Below, in pieces: positions 53,092-60,373 of a stretch of DNA of 60,544 bases. The stretch is from Rhodospirillaceae bacterium (lineage in GTDB: Bacteria > Pseudomonadota > Alphaproteobacteria > Reyranellales > Reyranellaceae). Location: assembly GCA_009772935.1 (NCBI GenBank), contig WOUR01000029.1, positions 1 to 60,544 on the forward strand, in the 5' to 3' direction. The stretch's first letter is position 1; each line of letters starts with the position of its first letter. Position numbers and translations under genes: made by a program. The notes beneath the pieces were generated by a model. The model saw nothing but the letters and a program-made list of their open reading frames with translations, searched no databases and had not been told where the DNA came from.

Positions 53092-53982
53092 ATGCGCACC
53101 TATTCCTTCGTCACCGTCGACGTCTTCACCACGACCCGGTTCGGCGGCAATCCGCTGGCAGTCTTTCCCGATGCGACGGGCATGAGCGACGCGGAAATGC
53201 AGTCGCTAGCGGCCGAGTTCAACCTGAGCGAGACGACCTTCGTGCTGCCGCCGGACGATCCTGCCCATACCGCCCGGGTCCGCATCTTCACGCGCACGCG
53301 CGAGATGCCGTTCGCCGGCCATCCCAATGTCGGCACCGCCTACGTGCTGGCGCAGCAGGGCCGGGACCGCAACGGCAAGCTCCTGTTCGAGGAACTGGCC
53401 GGCCTCGTCGAGATCGACGTCGAGCGCGACGGATCCGGCGCGCCGATCGGGGCGACCATCGCGGCGCCGCAGCCGCTTTCGCTCGGCCCGGAGCTGCCGG
53501 TCGAGGCCATTGCCGCCTGCGCGTCGCTGACGCCCGCGGACATTCGCGTCGGGGCTCACACGCCGGTCGGCGCGTCGCTGGGCAATCCGTTCGTCATCGC
53601 GGAAGTGGAGCCTGCCGCCTTGTCGCGCGCGACCCCGGATTTCCCGTCATTCCGCCGGATCGTCCAACAGACGCCCGCCCTGAACGACCGGCTCGGCCTG
53701 TATCTCTATGCGCATGCCGGGCAGGGGAGCGTTCAGGCCCGCATGTTCGCGCCCCTGGGCGGCACGATCGAGGACCCGGCGACCGGCAGCGCCGCCGGAC
53801 CGCTCGGCGCATTGCTGCTGTCGCTGTCCGATGCGCCCGAACTCCGCCTCGACATCCACCAGGGGGTGGTCATGGGACGCCCGAGCCTTCTGCGCGTCGT
53901 GGCGCGTCGTGGCGCCGACGGCATTCGGGCCACGATTGCCGGCCAGTGCGTGCCGGTGCTGCGCGGCGAGGCCCAGCTCTGA
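53092..53982 (+). CDS. PhzF family isomerase/epimerase-like protein
   Basis: This 296-residue protein has the two-domain diaminopimelate-epimerase-like fold. It starts [20 protein letters not shown], contains the family Glu in [10 protein letters not shown], and has [12 protein letters not shown] and [19 protein letters not shown]. PhzF homologues catalyse isomerisations, as in phenazine synthesis, but no other phenazine genes are here, so the substrate is unknown. It is probably cotranscribed with fhs. Confidence 0.9.
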   Translation: MRTYSFVTVDVFTTTRFGGNPLAVFPDATGMSDAEMQSLAAEFNLSETTFVLPPDDPAHTARVRIFTRTREMPFAGHPNVGTAYVLAQQGRDRNGKLLFEELAGLVEIDVERDGSGAPIGATIAAPQPLSLGPELPVEAIAACASLTPADIRVGAHTPVGASLGNPFVIAEVEPAALSRATPDFPSFRRIVQQTPALNDRLGLYLYAHAGQGSVQARMFAPLGGTIEDPATGSAAGPLGALLLSLSDAPELRLDIHQGVVMGRPSLLRVVARRGADGIRATIAGQCVPVLRGEAQL

Positions 53983-53983
53983 G

Positions 53984-54394
53984 CTAGTGCGGGCGGAAAG
54001 CGTGCCGCTTCAGGTCGGCGAGCGCCACGACGTGGAGGGTGACGGCATGGGTCGCCTCCAGCACGACCTGCGGCGCGACGTCGGCGTCGAAGGCCTCCTT
54101 CCAGCGGCTGGCGCACAGGCACCAGCGGTCGCCGGGGTTCAGTCCCGGAAAACCATATTGCGGCATCGGCGTGCTGAGATCGTTGCCGCGCGATTTCGAG
54201 AACAGCAGGAATTCGGCGGTCAGGACGACGCAAACCGTATGAAGGCCGAGATCCTCGGCGCCGGTATTGCAGCATCCATCGCGGTAGAAGCCGGTCACGG
54301 GGCGGGTGGAGCAGGGCTCCAGCACGCCGCCCAGCACGTTGATGGAGGGCGCGCGGCGGTCGGGGCGGCCCTGCTCGGGCGTCTGATCGAACAT
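53984..54394 (-). CDS. DUF2237 family protein
   Basis: This 136-residue cytoplasmic protein matches DUF2237: NVLGGVLEPCSTRPVTGFYR, DGCCNTGAEDLGLHTVCVVL, LTAEFLLFSKSRGNDLSTP, and FPGLNPGDRWCLCASRWKEA. The many conserved cysteines (PC, GCC, VC, WCLC) suggest metal or redox chemistry, but the function is unknown. It converges with the PhzF gene, with 1 bp between stops. Confidence 0.9.
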   Translation of the reverse strand: MFDQTPEQGRPDRRAPSINVLGGVLEPCSTRPVTGFYRDGCCNTGAEDLGLHTVCVVLTAEFLLFSKSRGNDLSTPMPQYGFPGLNPGDRWCLCASRWKEAFDADVAPQVVLEATHAVTLHVVALADLKRHAFRPH

Positions 54395-54477
54395 GGACCT
54401 ATCGTAGCATCTGGAAATTCAGCTTTCGAGGCGGCGGGGCCGCTGGTAGAAACCCTCGCGTCAAAGAGGTGTATCGG

Positions 54478-54554
54478 CGGGGCGTAGCGCAGTCTGGTAG
54501 CGCGTCTGCCTTGGGCGCAGAAGGTCGTCGGTTCGAATCCGGCCGCCCCGACCA
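54478..54554 (+). tRNA. tRNA-Pro (anticodon TGG)
   Basis: A 77-nt cloverleaf: acceptor CGGGGCG pairs with CGCCCCG, the D arm GCGC/GCGC, anticodon loop CTTGGGC (anticodon TGG), T arm with GTTCGAATC, and CCA encoded at 54552-54554. All stems pair. Confidence 0.95.
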
Positions 54555-54581
54555 CGCCCGAAAACGGAGTTAGCGGAAGCC

Positions 54582-54884
54582 ATGCAGGTTCGCATCTTCA
54601 AGCCGGCCAAGACGGCCATGCAGTCGGGAACGGGCAATACCCACGAATGGGTGCTGGAGCCGGAACCGTCGCGCAAGGAGATCGACCCGCTGATGGGCTG
54701 GACGAGTTCCCGTAACACGATGCAGCAGGTCCGCCTGTTCTTCCCGACGCTCGAGGAAGCCAAGGCCCATGCCGAGAAGAACGGCTGGCAATACACGGTC
54801 GAGCAGCCGCACAGCCGACCGGTGAGGGCCAAGGCCTACGCCGACAATTTCGCCTTCAACCGCGTCGGACGCTGGACGCACTGA
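54582..54884 (+). CDS. NDUFS4-like Complex I accessory subunit
   Basis: This 100-residue protein matches the ETC complex I subunit conserved region (NDUFS4/18-kDa type): VRIFKPAKTAMQSGTGNTHE, WVLEPEPSRKEIDPLMGWTS, SRNTMQQVRLFFPTLEEAKA and the end PVRAKAYADNFAFNRVGRWT. This subunit occurs in alphaproteobacteria and mitochondria and supports the taxonomic placement. It lies between tRNA-Pro and tRNA-Arg. Confidence 0.93.
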   Translation: MQVRIFKPAKTAMQSGTGNTHEWVLEPEPSRKEIDPLMGWTSSRNTMQQVRLFFPTLEEAKAHAEKNGWQYTVEQPHSRPVRAKAYADNFAFNRVGRWTH

Positions 54885-54919
54885 GCGTCGGCGTCGGGCG
54901 TATGATATTGGTACGGTAG

Positions 54920-54995
54920 GCGCCCGTAGCTCAGTGGATAGAGCAACCGCCTTCTAAGCGGTAGGCCGTTGGTTCGAATCCAACCGGGCGCGCCA
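54920..54995 (+). tRNA. tRNA-Arg (anticodon TCT)
   Basis: A 76-nt cloverleaf: acceptor GCGCCCG pairs with CGGGCGC, D arm GCTC/GAGC, anticodon loop CTTCTAA (anticodon TCT), T arm with GTTCGAATC, and CCA at 54993-54995. An AT-richer patch follows directly, and tRNA-Arg genes are frequent integration sites, but I found no second copy of its 3' end in the window. Confidence 0.95.
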
Positions 54996-55515
54996 TATTT
55001 ATCAATGATTTAGAGGCGTATCCTCGTGTGGGAACACGAGGGCGAAGCTTCCGGTAAGTACACGGTAAGCGCGGTCAAAATCCCTGAGGTGTCTTGGACA
55101 AAGGTCCGGACGGAAGGCGGGTAATTTATTCGCCACCGTCCGAAATCTGTCCGCTGGACGGTATCGTGCGAAATTATGGTGGGGAGAGGCCGCCGCCCCG
55201 CAACGCGCTGCCCCCGCGGACTTAATCGCCATGCAAGGCTTCTCACGCCAAGAAACGAGCGGGGTCTTCTATCTAGCTATGGTATCGGCGGCCCCGCCCG
55301 TCCTACCAGCGGCAGGATAACCCTATGATTCGCATGCGCAATTCACGCTCAGCATAATTTGCCGACGTCAAGATCAGTCGGAAAGGCGCAGAATCCGGGC
55401 ATTTTCTGTTCCCGAGATAAGCTTTCTGCGGCAAAGCGCGTTTTGTTCACGTTCGATGCTGCACCTGCGAACAATGGAAAATAGCCGAAGAAGCAGAATT
55501 TTAAACTGATTTTTA

Positions 55516-55566
55516 CCCCGTCGAATCAAATGGTTAGTTCACCATTCTTGAGATTCACAAACGGGG
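55516..55566. other. Nested three-stem hairpin element
   Basis: Three concentric pairings are visible: CCCCGT with ACGGGG, GAATC with GATTC, and AATGGT with ACCATT around a TAGTTC loop. The stems are separated by small bulges, giving a folded unit of about 51 bases in AT-rich surroundings. It could be a small structured RNA, an operator or a terminator. Confidence 0.4.
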
Positions 55567-55623
55567 AATAAATTTCGCGTTGCGCACCGTCTGTGGAAAG
55601 ACAGAATCATCCTTACAAACGAA

Positions 55624-55651
55624 GACCGCCGAGGAGCCACCCTCGGCGGTC
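55624..55651. terminator. Strong hairpin, terminator-like
   Basis: GACCGCCGAGG (55624-55634) and CCTCGGCGGTC (55641-55651) form a perfect 11-bp stem with the loop AGCCAC. CTAGTTT follows on the plus strand and TTCGTTTG on the minus strand. No gene clearly ends here, so it may serve an unannotated transcript. Confidence 0.55.
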
Positions 55652-55767
55652 CTAGTTTACCGCCAACCTTTGCAGGGCGCGGCGGCGTAGCTTGGTACAG
55701 CAACGGGAGAATGGTTAGCCACGCCATACCCGTCAAGCCTGCGGAGCGTCCTGTTTCGTTTGTCACA

Positions 55768-55782
55768 GATGCAACTTGCATC
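55768..55782. promoter_or_regulatory. Possible operator before the Cas2-like gene
   Basis: GATGCAACTTGCATC is a 6-3-6 perfect inverted repeat, 14 bp before the ATG at 55797 and just upstream of the AGGAG ribosome site. It is placed where a repressor could control the two-gene unit. Confidence 0.35.
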
Positions 55783-55796
55783 GAACAGGAGACGCT

Positions 55797-56099
55797 ATGA
55801 GTACCTTGAAGCGCTTTTTCATTGCTTACGATTTAATCACACCAGGCCAGAAGTACGCCGCGGTGGAGGACGCTATCGCCAAGTCCTGCACTTGGTACAT
55901 GAAGCTACAATACTCGCTGTACTTCGTGATTTCTCGACACACTGCTGCCGAGATGTATAGCCGCGTTCGCGCTGTACAAGATGGCAACGATAAGCTGGCT
56001 GTGATCGAGGCTGCAAACGCAGTCATCAGCACCGCCGGCAACAGCGAGAAGGAGGTCTTTCTAAACCTCTGGGGAACCCCGGACTCGGAGGCGGCATAA
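55797..56099 (+). CDS. Cas2-fold-like (SinR-type) small protein
   Basis: This 100-residue protein starts KRFFIAYDLITPGQKYAAVE, then AIAKSCTWYMKLQYSLYFVI and NDKLAVIEA. The order (first strand ending in YDL with Asp12, helix, second strand with a Ser-x-x-x-V/I-like end, NDKLxVI third strand) resembles the small Cas2/VapD-like ferredoxin-fold family often labelled SinR. No cas1 gene or CRISPR is nearby. AGGAG precedes the ATG. The stop overlaps the next start (TAATG). Codon use is less GC-biased than in neighbours, which suggests transfer. Confidence 0.6.
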   Translation: MSTLKRFFIAYDLITPGQKYAAVEDAIAKSCTWYMKLQYSLYFVISRHTAAEMYSRVRAVQDGNDKLAVIEAANAVISTAGNSEKEVFLNLWGTPDSEAA

Positions 56100-56260
56100 T
56101 GAGCGCCGTTGTTCCCTTTCTCGCGTACGGCTTGGCGGCACTCTCCGTCACCATTGCCGGTGTGCTTGCCTACAAGAAGACCGACAATTGGGGCTGGTTC
56201 CTAATTGTAGGTGTACTGCTAGTGCCTGCCACTTCCACAGTGAAGGCTCTAACCACCTAA
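56099..56260 (+). CDS. 53-aa two-helix membrane protein coupled to the Cas2-like gene
   Basis: ATG 56099 overlaps the previous TAA, and the frame ends at TAA 56258-56260, giving 53 residues. The sequence has two hydrophobic helices (VVPFLAYGLAALSVTIAGVL, then WGWFLIVGVLLVPA) around a short polar turn YKKTDN. No family is recognised. A terminator hairpin follows 6 bp after the stop. Size and coupling recall small toxins, holins or membrane anchors, but nothing in the sequence proves this. Confidence 0.6.
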   Translation: MSAVVPFLAYGLAALSVTIAGVLAYKKTDNWGWFLIVGVLLVPATSTVKALTT

Positions 56261-56266
56261 TATGGA

Positions 56267-56293
56267 AATGCCTGCGGTGAGCTCGCAGGCATT
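56267..56293 (+). terminator. Terminator after the Cas2-like/membrane gene pair
   Basis: AATGCCTGC (56267-56275) and GCAGGCATT (56285-56293) form a perfect 9-bp stem around a 9-base loop, followed by GCTATTGTTTG. It lies 6 bp after the stop of the 53-aa gene and closes the two-gene unit. Confidence 0.7.
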
Positions 56294-56318
56294 GCTATTG
56301 TTTGGGTGCCCGTCGAGG

Positions 56319-56537
56319 TCAGGACACGTCCGGAAGACCACCATAGATCACGCCGCCCGGCTGCGGGACCGTCATCGTCGCGCGCAGTTCGGCCAGCAAC
56401 GTCACCAGGTTCTTTGTGAGGTCGTCGCCGTCGAGCGCGATGATCAGGTTCGTGTCTTCGCGCGGATGGAACGTCGTGGCTTGGCCGGGCGCGCCATTCC
56501 GGTGGGCGTGTCGTCGCGCATTTGCGCGCGAACATTA
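56319..56537 (-). pseudogene. Truncated 3' end of an unknown gene
   Basis: On the minus strand an open frame without a good start codon encodes, near its end, TTFHPREDTNLIIALDGDDL, TKNLVTLLAELRATMTVPQP and GGVIYGGLPDVS before TGA at 56321-56319. The amphipathic, GC-rich-coded sequence looks like a real C-terminus whose upstream part is missing. It lies next to the terminator of the AT-richer gene pair, so it may have been cut by an insertion or deletion. Family unknown. Confidence 0.35.
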
Positions 56538-56593
56538 GCCGGCGTTAGCATTGCAGGTGCAACGCAATTGCAGGTCTGGTTCCCGGCAATGCA

Positions 56594-56640
56594 TGCGATT
56601 CATTATCAGTGCCATTTTTTATCCATGATAATAACTCGCA
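56594..56640 (+). promoter_or_regulatory. Pair of Fur-type boxes before the siderophore receptor
   Basis: TGCGATTCATTATCA (56594-56608) and TGATAATAACTCGCA (56626-56640) each match the 7-1-7 Fur consensus TGATAAT-N-ATTATCA at 11 of 14 positions. They lie in opposite orientation, so each contributes one perfect half site. The ATG of the receptor is 46 bp downstream. Iron-dependent repression is expected. Confidence 0.6.
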
Positions 56641-56685
56641 TTCTCCTCAATCACGGGGAGGGTGAGTAAGCGTCTGGGAGAAGTC

Positions 56686-58977
56686 ATGGCTAAGCGCGTA
56701 CCGGTGAAGACGGCCTTGGTTGGTCTACTCGTTGCTCCGACAGCAATGGCCCAGCAGGAACCCGTCCAGACCCCAGCGCCCGCGCCAGCCATGCCTTCAA
56801 CCGAGAACCAGCCCGCAGCCCCGTCGGCCGCGCCGGCGACGATGCAGACGGTGACGGTCACCGGCAGTCGCCCCAGCGAGGACTTCCAGGTTACGCGGGG
56901 ATCGATCAACCGCCTCGGCGCCGCCAACCTCATGGACGTCCCGCAGTCGGTGGTCGTCATCAACCGTGCCCTGATGCAGTCGCAGGGCGTCACCCGGCTC
57001 GAGGATGCCGTGCGCAACGCGCCGGGCGTGACCATCGGATCGGCCGAAGGCGGTAACATCGGCACCAACATCAACATCAATGGCTTCTCGGCCCGCACCG
57101 ATATCTATCTCGACGGCATGCGCGACCGCGGCCAGTATTATCGAGACGTCTTCGCCCTGGAGCAGGTCGAGGTCCTGATGGGCCCGTCCTCGATGCTGTT
57201 CGGCCGCGGTTCTACGGGCGGCGTCATCAACCAGGTGACCAAGAAGCCGTTCCTGAAGCAGGCGACCGAGCTCAGCGCCCAGGCGACGACCAACGGCCTC
57301 GTGCGCACCACGGCCGACGTCAACACCCCGTTCGAGGAGACCAACGCGGCCCGCGTGTCGGCGATGTTCCAGGTCGGCAAGGCCTCGACGGTGGACCAGA
57401 CCAACGTGCTCGATTTCGGCCTGGCGCCGAGCGTCAAGCTCGGAATCGGCACGCCGACAGAGATCACCCTTGGCGCGATCCTGCAGCATCGCAAGGACCA
57501 GGTGAACTACGGCGTGCCCAACCTGAACGGCTATCCGCTCAACGCGCCGCGCAACACGGCCTGGGGTTTCAACGACGACTATACCGAACAGGACGTCGTC
57601 GCCCTGCAGAGCCTGATCGAGCACAAATTCTCGCCCGACCTGAACCTGCGCAACCAGACGGAGTTCGTGTGGGTGAACACGGCCGTGCGTGAAACGTCCG
57701 GCGGATTCGTCGGCACGCTCGGCACGAACGGTGGTTTCGTGGCGGCGCCGCGCGGCCCGAACAACATCCCCTATAGCGCTGCGCCGCTCGGCAACTTGTG
57801 GATTCGCCAGCTCAGCCGCGACCGGAACATCAATGACATCACGGTCGAGAACCAGACCGAGGTGCTGGCGAGGTTCAACACCGGAGCCGTCGGCCACACG
57901 CTGCTGATGGGCATCGATCTGAACTACGAATCCTACTCCAACAAGCAATTCAGCCGGACCGGCACCTGCAACGGTATCGCTCTGCCGGCCGGATCCGTCG
58001 GCTGCACGCCTGCGGGCTACACGGTCGGCGCCAACACCCCCGGCAACGTCGCATCCGTGCCGGGCAACTACGCTTCCTCGCAGGCCTGGGGCGCCGGTTT
58101 CTACTTCAACGACACGATCCAGGTCCTCCCCGAACTGAAGCTGGTCGGCGGCCTGCGCTGGGACTACTACTCGGCGACGATCGGCAACTCGGTCAATCGG
58201 GTAAACACGCCGGGCAACAACAACGTCGCCTTCCTGTACCAGGCCGACACGTTCACCAGTGTCCGCGGCGGCGCCATCTTTGAGCCGACGCCGCAACAAT
58301 CGTACTACGTTTCCTACAGCACCTCGTTCAATCCATCGCTCGAGCAGCTCACCTCGACGACCGGCACCTCGACACTCCCCCCGGAGAACAACGCGGGCTG
58401 GGAAGCCGGGGTCAAGTACGAGTTGCTGAACGCCAACCTGTCGCTCAACGCCGCGGTGTTCTCGATCATCAAGAACAATGCGCGCACGGCCAATCCGGAC
58501 GGCAGTTACTCGCCGACCGGCAACGTTCAGGTGAGCGGCGGCCGTGTCGGCTTCTCCGGCCGGATCACGCCGGAATGGCAGGTCTTCGGCGGCTACGCCC
58601 ACCTCAATGGCGTGATCCTGAACGGGCTGACCTACCAGAACGGTATCGGCAACACGACCGGCAAGGTGCCCCTCAACACGCCGACAGACTCGGCCAACCT
58701 GTGGACCACCTACACGTTCAAGGAGACCTACGAGATCGGCGGCGGCTTCTTCTATGTCGGCCAGCGTTACGCCAACAACGCCAACACCGTGGTGGTGCCG
58801 GCCTATACCCGCTTCGATCTGACGGCGGCCTACAAGCAGCCGACCTACGACGTGCGCCTCAACGTCTACAATCTGTTCAACTCGATCTACTACGACGGCG
58901 TTATTGCGTCGGATGGAGGGCGTGCGGTCATGGGGGCCGGCACGACCGGCATGATCACGCTGAACTACCGCCTGTGA
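56686..58977 (+). CDS. TonB-dependent siderophore receptor
   Basis: This 763-residue outer-membrane receptor has a signal peptide ending near AMAQQ, a Pro/Ala-rich spacer, a TonB-box-like TVTVTGSR, a plug domain (VPQSVVVINRALMQSQGVTR, then GFSARTDIYLDGMRDRGQYY) and a 22-strand barrel (GPSSMLFGRGSTGGVINQVT through the final TLNYRL). It is of the FhuE/Fiu/PiuA catecholate type. I prefer ATG 56686, with GGGAG before it; a GTG at 56662 has poor spacing. Fur-type boxes lie upstream, and piuC follows, as in known iron-uptake loci. Confidence 0.93.
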   Translation: MAKRVPVKTALVGLLVAPTAMAQQEPVQTPAPAPAMPSTENQPAAPSAAPATMQTVTVTGSRPSEDFQVTRGSINRLGAANLMDVPQSVVVINRALMQSQGVTRLEDAVRNAPGVTIGSAEGGNIGTNININGFSARTDIYLDGMRDRGQYYRDVFALEQVEVLMGPSSMLFGRGSTGGVINQVTKKPFLKQATELSAQATTNGLVRTTADVNTPFEETNAARVSAMFQVGKASTVDQTNVLDFGLAPSVKLGIGTPTEITLGAILQHRKDQVNYGVPNLNGYPLNAPRNTAWGFNDDYTEQDVVALQSLIEHKFSPDLNLRNQTEFVWVNTAVRETSGGFVGTLGTNGGFVAAPRGPNNIPYSAAPLGNLWIRQLSRDRNINDITVENQTEVLARFNTGAVGHTLLMGIDLNYESYSNKQFSRTGTCNGIALPAGSVGCTPAGYTVGANTPGNVASVPGNYASSQAWGAGFYFNDTIQVLPELKLVGGLRWDYYSATIGNSVNRVNTPGNNNVAFLYQADTFTSVRGGAIFEPTPQQSYYVSYSTSFNPSLEQLTSTTGTSTLPPENNAGWEAGVKYELLNANLSLNAAVFSIIKNNARTANPDGSYSPTGNVQVSGGRVGFSGRITPEWQVFGGYAHLNGVILNGLTYQNGIGNTTGKVPLNTPTDSANLWTTYTFKETYEIGGGFFYVGQRYANNANTVVVPAYTRFDLTAAYKQPTYDVRLNVYNLFNSIYYDGVIASDGGRAVMGAGTTGMITLNYRL

Positions 58978-58998
58978 AGACGGAAGCCGCCGCCCGCC

Positions 58999-59682
58999 AT
59001 GCTTGTCTGTGTTCCCCAGGTTCTCAACGCCGCGCAACTCGTCAGCCTGCGCGAGCGGCTGGAGCGTTCCAATGCCTGGGTCGACGGTCGCGTGACTGCC
59101 GGCTACCAGGGCGCCCCCGTGAAGTTCAACCAACAGATCGACGAACGGTCCGAGACGGCGATCGCGTGCCAGCGCATCGTCGGGGCGGCGCTGGAGGTCC
59201 ATCCGATCTTCATCAGCGCTGTTCTGCCGAACGAGATCTACCCGCCGATGTTCAACCGCTATGGCGAGGGCATGAGGTTTGGTGCGCATGTCGACGGCAG
59301 CGTGCGCATCAATCCTCACAATGGGCGCAAGCTGCGCACCGACGTGTCGGCGACGCTGTTCCTCAGCAATCCGGAGGACTATGACGGCGGTGAGCTGCTG
59401 ATCGAGGACACCTATGGCCAGCACAGCGTCAAGCTGGCGGCCGGCGACATGGTCGTCTATCCCGCGACAAGCCTTCATTCGGTGGCGCCGATCACGCGCG
59501 GGGTACGGACGGCCTGCTTCTTCTGGACGCAGAGCCTGATCCGCGACGACATGCAGCGGTCCCTGCTGCATGACATGGACAATGCCATCCAGCGCCTGAA
59601 CGAGACCAATGCGGACGAGGGCGCGCGGCGGTCGCTGATCGGCTGCTACCACAACCTCGTGCGGCAATGGAGCGATACATGA
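58999..59682 (+). CDS. piuC: PKHD-type hydroxylase PiuC (YbiX)
   Basis: This 227-residue Fe(II)/2-oxoglutarate oxygenase has iron ligands H97 and D99 in FGAHVDG and H160 in TSLHSV, and R170 in GVRTACFF for 2-oxoglutarate. The family is regularly encoded beside catecholate siderophore receptors; its substrate is not established. The stop overlaps the next gene's start (ATGA). Confidence 0.93.
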   Translation: MLVCVPQVLNAAQLVSLRERLERSNAWVDGRVTAGYQGAPVKFNQQIDERSETAIACQRIVGAALEVHPIFISAVLPNEIYPPMFNRYGEGMRFGAHVDGSVRINPHNGRKLRTDVSATLFLSNPEDYDGGELLIEDTYGQHSVKLAAGDMVVYPATSLHSVAPITRGVRTACFFWTQSLIRDDMQRSLLHDMDNAIQRLNETNADEGARRSLIGCYHNLVRQWSDT

Positions 59683-60368
59683 TGAGCGTGGCGACGGCTG
59701 CGGCCGGAAAGCCCAACAGGGTGAACCGGCGGCTGACCTTCGTGCGCTGGGTACGCAGGACGCATGGTTGGTTCGGCCTGTGGGGTGCGTTGCTCGGTCT
59801 CCTGTTCGGCTTCAGCGGCATCTGGCTCAATCACCGCAGCACGATGAAGCTATCCTTGCCGAACCAGAAGCAGATCAATGCGCAGCTCCAACTGCCCGAC
59901 TCGCGACCGCAGACCATCGAGGCGATGGGCGCGTGGCTGCAGCAGGCGCTCGAGCTCGACCGCGGCCCGAACAATACGCGAGTCGAGTGGGCTCGGCCCG
60001 TTGCGTGGGGCGAGCGGCGTGGCGACGGGAGTGCCCGGCCTTTGCAGCAGCCAGAGCGGTGGCAGTTGAACTTCGGAGGCCCCAATCATCTCGTTCAGGC
60101 GGAATACTGGGTCGGCAATAAGTCGCTGTCCGTGCGCACGACGCAGAACGGGGTCGTGGCGACGATGACGAACCTGCACAAGGGCACGGCGATGCCCGTG
60201 CCGTGGATACTGTTGATCGATACGCTGGCCGGCAGCATGATCTTCCTGTCGATCAGCGGCGTCGTCCTGTGGTGGGAGACCCACCGCAAGCGCGCGGTCG
60301 GCATCACGATCTTCGCCGTCGCCGTGGCCACCACGGTGGCATTGGCCGTTAGCCCGCTCCAGTTCTAG
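59679..60368 (+). CDS. PepSY-associated transmembrane protein
   Basis: This 229-residue inner-membrane protein has a first helix after RRTHGWFGLWGALLGLLFGF, a periplasmic PepSY-like part (about 55-165), and C-terminal helices (TLAGSMIFLSISGVVLWWE and IFAVAVATTVALAVS). Such proteins occur in siderophore operons and some reduce ferric siderophores; that role is inferred. ATG 59679 overlaps the piuC stop; starts at 59667 and 59682 are also possible. Confidence 0.85.
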   Translation: MMSVATAAAGKPNRVNRRLTFVRWVRRTHGWFGLWGALLGLLFGFSGIWLNHRSTMKLSLPNQKQINAQLQLPDSRPQTIEAMGAWLQQALELDRGPNNTRVEWARPVAWGERRGDGSARPLQQPERWQLNFGGPNHLVQAEYWVGNKSLSVRTTQNGVVATMTNLHKGTAMPVPWILLIDTLAGSMIFLSISGVVLWWETHRKRAVGITIFAVAVATTVALAVSPLQF

Positions 60369-60373
60369 GGGCG

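Larger units (their letters stand above)
54996..55796. other. Non-coding, AT-richer patch after tRNA-Arg
   Basis: About 800 bp without a convincing gene. Base composition is clearly less GC-rich than the flanks, and stop codons occur in all frames. Visible structure: an 8-bp hairpin CCTCGTGT-GGGA-ACACGAGG at 55022-55041, a three-stem nested hairpin at 55516-55566, and a terminator-like stem at 55624-55651. It looks like the edge of an acquired segment or a region of non-coding RNA. Confidence 0.6.

Noticed and set aside
55002..55246. Short minus-strand frames after tRNA-Arg
   Set aside because: They have no ribosome site, no recognisable motif and overlap a hairpin; coding is not supported.
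56797..59667. A 956-codon open frame opposite the siderophore receptor
   Set aside because: It shows no domain-like pattern, and the receptor and PiuC on the other strand are unambiguous.
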